NCBI GenBank assembly: GCA_037501455.1
Contig: CM074861.1
Coordinates: 96,635,001 to 96,699,000, forward strand
Reading direction: 5' to 3'
Origin: Lantana camara
Lineage: Eukaryota > Streptophyta > Magnoliopsida > Lamiales > Verbenaceae
DNA: 64,000 nucleotides
The notes under the pieces are model-generated. The model was not told the origin of the DNA. It ran no database searches and was given only the letters and a program-made list of their open reading frames with translations. The position numbers and the translations under genes are program-made. Position 1 is the first letter of the stretch, and every line of letters starts with the position of its first letter. Positions 58,355-64,000 of the stretch are shown in pieces.

Positions 58355-60638
58355 TGTTGGGTGCGGTGGGCCCGAATCAGAGTGACGGTACAGCGTAATA
58401 TTCAAAAATTTTCGCCATAACCTCGTTATCAAAATATTTCAAAAATATTTTAATAAAGCAGCGGAATAAATCGGGCAGCATAACTCTAATATATACAGGC
58501 ATTGATAACATAATTTTAAATCATCTAGCATATAATCACAATATGCAAATAATAATTTTGGCAGCACAACAGTATTACCGTACTGTAAAATTGGCTATCA
58601 ACGGCACTTTTCCAGCACCTCGATATCTTCTCGTGAAACCGGCAGAGCTTCCCCGCAATATCCCCGATTAAGAAATTGGAGTGTGGGCTCCGGAAGTATT
58701 TCCCTAAATACTTTGAGAAAATATTTTTCAGAAAAACCCTTTTTTCTAAAACCTGAAAATCCCTATTTTCTAATAATTAAGTGGATTATATATTATATAA
58801 CCACCTAATTAAGTAATTAATTAATCTAATTAAAGATTAATTAATCAAGAGGGAGAGAGAGAGCCGAGAGGCATTGAATGGCTGCCAAAAACATTTCAAA
58901 AGGAATGTAGAAAAATTGAATTCAACACAACCTATTTATAGGCCAATTTGAGGGGTAAAAAGGTCAATTCGAAGGAAAGAGAGCTGCCGCGTGTCCTTAG
59001 CCACCGGGTTCATCAAATCCAAGGACACTACGTCGTAGCACGTGTCGCCACAAGTCCAACGACGCGCTGTATGCGCCGAACGGGTCCGGCACGTGCCCAC
59101 ACGCGCCGCCCATGTGGCGGCTGTGTGTTGGCGCACGTGAACCACACGCTGGCACGAGTAGGTGCCACATGTCCGGTTCATCCGGTCCGATCGGCGGCCC
59201 GGCGGTTTAGACCGGTTCAGCTATGAACCGGTCGGTTCAATCCTGGTCCAGCTCTGGGCGACGTGGCATGCTGTGATTCTGCCACGCGTTAGGGTCGGTT
59301 CTAACCGAACCCAGCCTTACCCGGTGACCCGAACCGATGACCCGCCTCCACGACCCGTTGACTTTTCAGTCAACACAATATGGGTCGTTCTTTCTCGCTG
59401 ACGTGGCACAATCATGGCCGTCCACGCGGCGTGCCATGTGGCGCAAGTGGCGCTGACCCGCTGACGTGGCGTGACACGTCACCTGCCACGTCAGCATTTC
59501 GCCACGTCATAAAAAAACCTTTTTTTTTTTTTTCGGAAAATTTTATTTTCTCCAAAATAAAATTTCGTGCATTTCCAACTCTTTGGAATTTAATTTATTT
59601 TCTCAAAATAAATTACTTGGCCATTTTCAAAAAACTTTGAAAAATCATTTCTCTCTCTCATTTTAATATTTTCTCTTTGATCTTCGTTGGGGCTTGCGGG
59701 GGGACCTGCAGGACTAATTAATCTTAGCTCCAAACGGGTCAATCTATTATCATCCCATAACAATAATTGATTACCGTTTAACAATATTTAATTCCACTAA
59801 ATAAATATTGTTGAACTCTAAAATTAATTAAATTATTCACGAATTTCTCGATCTAGAATAATTTTGCATTTTACTTCTCTGTACAGATATCCATGAAAAA
59901 TAAATCAATACTACTATCATTTATTTTTCACTTTCAATCTGAAATTTCTTGATTTGCCTTAAGTCCAAATACCCTGTATGTGAAACACATTCAACATACC
60001 ACTTCGGTGACGAACACACGAAGTACTTTGGCCAAAGTTTTAATTCGAACTTTTTGCAAATTTATTTCAGGGATACCTTTAACCTTCCAGCAAGGCTACA
60101 GATTCCTCGATCAATATTTCTCTCTAGCACATTTCATGCAATCACCGAACGTACAAAGTATTTTGGCCACCCGTTACCGAGACCTCACTTCTGAGTACAT
60201 CACAGTGATTAACACTACATGTCTAAAGCAGAAACACTGCCAGGATTAAGAGTCTAATGCTTCCGAGATTCTGTTCATTTTAGATAGCAGTATAAAATGA
60301 ACAATCTCAGTGGTCCAGTTCGATGTTTCCAATCTCATTGAAAGTCATCAATGTGTTATAATTGGAAACTCCATTTTCCTATGACGAAAGACTAATCATC
60401 TTATATAACACATTATAGTCTCGATAAGAACATCTTCTTATCATACTGACTAGAACTTTAATGACACGTGATTCTTGGTATTTAAAGTCTTTTCCTATGA
60501 AACACATTTCATATAAAATTACCATCACACGTCATTAATTATTAAATTCGTAAAATACTCATAACTTGCGATAATTTCAGTTTTATTAATCCAAAATATT
60601 TATAATATAATTGGATTTTCAGGGCATTAATCCTAACA
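58355..60638 (-). mobile_element. Long copia LTR (~2.28 kb)
   Basis: On the minus strand it runs from TGTTAGGATTAATGCCC (60638) to GCACCCAACA (58355) and directly follows the purine tract 'agtgggagattg'. It is a 3' LTR, related in opening and layout to the Angela-like LTR at 26360. It contains clusters of ACGT-core motifs (59030-59140 and 59260-59510). Its 5' partner is beyond the CACTA insertion. Confidence 0.85.
59210..59233. repeat. Palindrome GACCGGTTCA/TGAACCGGTC
   Basis: Ten-base perfect arms with a four-base loop in the copia LTR, amid several other 'ccggttc' words. Confidence 0.8.
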
Positions 60639-60652
60639 ATCTCCCACTTGCC

Positions 60653-60924
60653 CTAAATCCAATTGGCTACATATCTAAGACCCATCCCTTCTACATGAGT
60701 ATCAAAACTCTTTTGCGCCAAAGTCTTAGTGAAGGGATCTGCTAGATTATTTACTGAGCCAATTTTCACCACTGCCACTTCTCCACGTTCCACATAATCA
60801 CGTATAATGTGAAACTTCCTCTCGATGTGCTTGGCACGTTTATGACTTCGAGGTTCCTTGGAGTTGGCCACCGCTCCAGCATTGTCACAATACAATGTGA
60901 TCGGCTTAAGTCCGTCCTTGACGA
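60653..60924 (-). pseudogene. Copia RNase H C-terminus, interrupted by CACTA
   Basis: The minus frame reads VKDGLKPITLYCDNAGAVAN, PRSHKRAKHIERKFHIIRDY and LADPFTKTLAQKSF, the normal end of copia RNase H. Homology stops exactly at 60924, where CACTAC begins. Confidence 0.9.
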
Positions 60925-60944
60925 CACTACAAGAAAACAGCCAT

Positions 60945-61830
60945 TTTCCGACGAACTTTTCCGACGAACTCTTTTCGTCTGAAAATATCCGACGACATTC
61001 CGATGAATTTCCGGCGAAACTCATAATATTTGGTTTTTTTCATGAGCTTCAACTTTTCCGACGAATTTGCGACGAAATTTCGATGAACTAAAATTTTATT
61101 TTCTTAAAAAATTATATTTTATAATTCAGACGAACTTTACGACGAACATTTCGCTTGAAATTTAGAATAATTATGGTAAATTTGAACTCAGACGAAAAAT
61201 GCGTCGGAAGTTCGTCGGAAAATTCCGACGAACTTCCGACGAACTATTTTCGTCTAAAAATACATAAAAGAAATGAATTTTATTTGATATTGCGGCGAAA
61301 TTCCGACGAAAGTGGTCGTCTGAAACTCTCAGACGAACTTTTCCGACGAAAATTTTTGGTCTAAAAATTTTCGACGAAAATCCGACTAAATTCCGACGAA
61401 ACTAAGTAAATTTTACTTTTGTCATATGATACAAAATTTTCGACGAAATTTCGACGAAATTCCGTCCAACTAAAATTTTAATTTAAAAAATAATTATATT
61501 TATATTTCAGACGAACTTTTGCGACGAAAGTTCGTCTGAAAATTTAAAATTAATTTCATAAGTTATTAGTCAGACGAAGTGGTCTGAAATCCGTCTGAGA
61601 TTTCAGACGAAACACCGACGAAAAATTTGGTCTGAAATTGTTCTAAAAAATAATTATATTTTAATTTTAAAAATAAGTATATTTTATATTTCAGACGAAC
61701 TTTTGCGACAAAAGTTTGTCTGAAAATTTTAAATTAATTTCATAAGTTATTAGTCAGACGAAGTGGTCTGAAATTCGTCTGAGATTTCAGACGAAACACC
61801 GACGAAAAAGTTGATCTGAAATTGTTTTCA
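60945..61830. repeat. CACTA subterminal repeat array
   Basis: Dozens of 'ccgacgaa'/'ttcgtcgg'/'cagacgaa' words. A larger unit ('catttgacgaac' region, 'cataagttattagtcagacg' onward) is repeated at about 61555-61640 and 61738-61820. Confidence 0.85.
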
Positions 61831-62645
61831 ATTAAAATGATAATAAACGTTATAATATGTAACACATATGTAATTTGAAGGTGAAAATAAATAAATAAAT
61901 TATAATTACTTATATATCGTGACATATTAATTAATTACAGTAGTATTAATTAATAATTAGTAATATAGTATTATAATTTTTTTCTTCAACTTATGTACTA
62001 TTGTAATTAGTGAAAACTATGTAATAAAGTCTAATTAAAGATTATGTGTCATAGATATAATATACATTATAAATCATTATGATGGTATACTTATATAGTG
62101 CTATGATATTATATGATATGTACAATAATTTGAGTTAGTAACATAAGATGTGGTATTATTTAAGGTGCGCAAATGTACTTTACAAGTGATCGACATAATA
62201 CAATAACTATAAGTGATCTATTAAAAAAATATAATACATAGTCATAAGTTTTTTAAATGAATAATAGAACTATATATCTATTAAATAAATAATATAAAAA
62301 TATTTACATTTGCGATTATTATATATCACAAGATATAATAATATCTAATACTATAGATAACTATAAGTTATATTAACTGAAATAATATTCAAGTGTAAGT
62401 CTACTAAATAATCACTAAGATGTTATACTTGTATAATGATATGATATTATATAATACAAACGATATTTTAAGAATTTGACATAACACATGATAACGTATA
62501 AGATATGCACGAGCGTATTCTCAATAAGATTGATGTGATTAATGTAAGTCAATTAAATATTATTACATATAAATTTTCATATTTATAAATGTCATAAAAG
62601 AAATATGATATAATAGATATAAGTAATCTATTATCCTAAAATAAT

Positions 62646-62696
<51 letters not shown>

Positions 62697-62841
62697 TCTA
62701 TTAATTAGCATAATGATGACTATATATTTATTAAATATTATAATATAGAGTTATTTATATTTATAATAGATATATATATGATATGCTATAATAATATTAT
62801 ACTATTATTGATAATGTAATACTGATAAGTATTAAATCATA

Positions 62842-62901
<60 letters not shown>

Positions 62902-63303
62902 CTACTTTATATAATTAAGTTATGTTAAATGATGTAATAGCTAAATAAATATAAAACTATTAAATAGTACAATATATCTTCCTCATTAATAATATAATAC
63001 TATAAATTTATTAAATAAGATAATGTTATTTATCACTTTATTAAATAATATAATACATACATATAAATTATATATCAAAATGTATAATATACAATTATAA
63101 ATATATTAAATAATATAATTTATAAATGAATTAAATTATATATAACAAATAAATTATAATCTATTGAAAAATTTCAATTACCCCTCAAATTAATTTCATT
63201 CCCACCCATTTTATTGAAATATTTCACTTTCCCTCCAAATTAAACATCACTCTAATAATAATATCTTTTACTCCCCAAAACTAAACATCATTCTTCATCA
63301 CTC
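61831..63303. other. AT-rich spacer inside the CACTA element
   Basis: Almost pure A/T with (TA)n runs at about 62658-62692 and 62858-62894, short 'ataatac' tandem words and no ORF. It precedes the gene-fragment block. Confidence 0.6.
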
Positions 63304-63973
63304 ATGGTTGCAGCTAAGCTCTTCTCCCCTCCTCCACCTCCCCACTAATTTCTCCACCGGAAATTCTTAATGGCGGAGCTACAAAAATGGTACCGGAGGA
63401 GTTCTAACCGCGGCTTCTTTCCCGGCGGTGTCTGATTCCAGCTCGAATGAGGTTGACGCCGTGACAGAGGCGGAGCTGAAGGAGAACGGATTCCGGAGCG
63501 CGCGGCGGACGAAGCTGATCTGCACGATTGGACCCGCCACGTGTGCGCCGGAGCATCTGGAGGCGCTGGCCGTCGGCGGGATGAATGTGGTGAGGATTAA
63601 TATGTGTCACGGCACGAGGGAGTTGCATCGGGAGGTGGATTGCATTTTCAAGCCTAATTTGGCCGGTGGATTGAAGAGAGAGGAAGATTCAGGGAAGTGC
63701 ACCACCGCTGATGATTTGCCCCCCATTGTTTTAGTTCATGGAATCTTTGGTTTTGGTAAAGGGGTATGTATCTTTTTCAAGAAAGAATGCTTTTTGAAAT
63801 CTGGGTTTTTCTCTATTTTTAGGGATTTTGTTTCATGTTAGAGAAATTTGCAAGATTGAATTTTTTACTTTTTTACAGAGATTGGGTGGTTTGTCTTATT
63901 TTGCTGGAGCAGAGAAGAAGGATGACAGGGTTCTTGTGCCTGATTTAGGCTCACTAACTAGCATATTTGACAG
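63304..63973 (+). pseudogene. Chimeric gene: plastid pyruvate kinase N-terminus fused to lipase-like hydrolase
   Basis: Exon 63304-63763 and exon 63879-63973, joined phase 0 with a good donor and acceptor; a further donor follows at 63974. From about 63350 the frame reads a transit-like segment, then [20 protein letters not shown] and [12 protein letters not shown]...[16 protein letters not shown]. This is the start of the plastid pyruvate kinase catalytic barrel, alpha-subunit-like. At about 63635-63641 it passes without a break into [12 protein letters not shown], then [16 protein letters not shown]. Exon 2 continues RLGGLSYFAGAEKKDDR and VLVPDLGSLTSIFD, the conserved start of a plant lipase-type alpha/beta-hydrolase. 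The ATG at 63304 reads into TAA after 14 codons in a different frame, so the transit region is frameshifted. The chimera continues beyond the window. It is probably a transposon-captured composite. Confidence 0.75.
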
Positions 63974-64000
63974 GTTTGTGTTTTTCTCAAATTCGTTCTT

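Larger units (their letters stand above)
60925..64000 (+). mobile_element. CACTA element, left part, running off the window
   Basis: Starts CACTACAAGAAAACAGCC at 60925 inside a copia RNase H. Some 900 bp of subterminal repeats follow ('ttccgacgaa', 'cagacgaa', 'cgtctgaa' in both orientations, to about 61830). No right terminus (..TTGTAGTG) is seen before the window ends. Gene fragments at 63304-63973 would therefore lie inside it, which is inferred. No CACTA transposase domain is visible. Confidence 0.75.

Noticed and set aside
58936..59401. Several GC-rich ORFs on both strands
   Set aside because: They lie in the copia LTR with no recognisable domain; the GC-rich patch explains the open frames.
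60945..61830. CRISPR-like or satellite array
   Set aside because: The repeats are short, in both orientations and irregularly spaced, and they start at a CACTA terminus; they are subterminal transposase sites.

Overview
The window is nuclear DNA from a flowering plant, most likely a eudicot. The evidence is AT-rich intergenic sequence, GT-AG introns, tRNA-Met-primed Ty1/copia and Ty3/gypsy elements with plant-type LTRs, Mutator-like (MULE), hAT-like and CACTA DNA transposons, L1-type LINE remnants and tRNA-derived SINEs. The species cannot be fixed from the sequence. Host genes are sparse and most of the 64 kb is layered transposable elements.

Layout. 1-617 is the 3' part of a gypsy LTR, followed by AT-rich hAT-like sequence to 2742. 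4090-4638 is a small two-exon gene with a chloroplast-type leader. 6044-11131 is a complete copia element: LTRs identical by eye, one open 1563-codon gag-pol, and a TCTTT target duplication. 11310-13010 holds LINE, SINE and hAT-like debris. 13020-14756 is a Pack-MULE-like element carrying a fragment resembling the end of an ALMT anion channel. 16188-16935 is a hAT-type MITE and 17123-17467 an unrecognised ORF. 18951-19702 is a local duplication and 19818-20437 a TRIM element. 21021-26090 is an older, broken relative of the first copia element. 26360-38272 is an Angela-like copia element on the minus strand, broken open by an Athila-like LTR (itself holding a MULE MITE) and a chromovirus-type LTR. 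38520-39313 is a CACTA terminus.

41328-51659 contains two paralogous membrane-protein genes on either side of a structurally complete 5.65-kb MULE (43623-49270). That MULE has 224-bp terminal inverted repeats, a perfect 9-bp duplication, a four-exon mudrA-type transposase gene and, convergent to it, a GRF-type zinc-finger gene. The layout copies maize MuDR (mudrA facing mudrB), with an unrelated-looking second protein. Both genes are damaged: a G20 frameshift and an Asp-to-Asn change in the transposase, and one in-frame TGA in the GRF gene.

53990-60924 is another nest: a gypsy RNase H scrap, a 5'-truncated LINE with a 12-bp duplication, a chromovirus-type solo LTR (ATTAC duplication), a gypsy LTR fragment, and a 2.3-kb copia LTR with its RNase H end. 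A CACTA element begins at 60925 inside that RNase H and runs off the window. It has about 900 bp of subterminal repeats, an AT-rich spacer, and then a chimeric gene in which a plastid pyruvate-kinase N-terminal segment is fused in frame to a lipase-like alpha/beta-hydrolase.

The most novel observations are the MULE with a convergent GRF zinc-finger gene, the pyruvate kinase-lipase chimera next to a CACTA terminus, and the Pack-MULE with an ALMT fragment. Family names come from recognising motifs by eye; no search was run.
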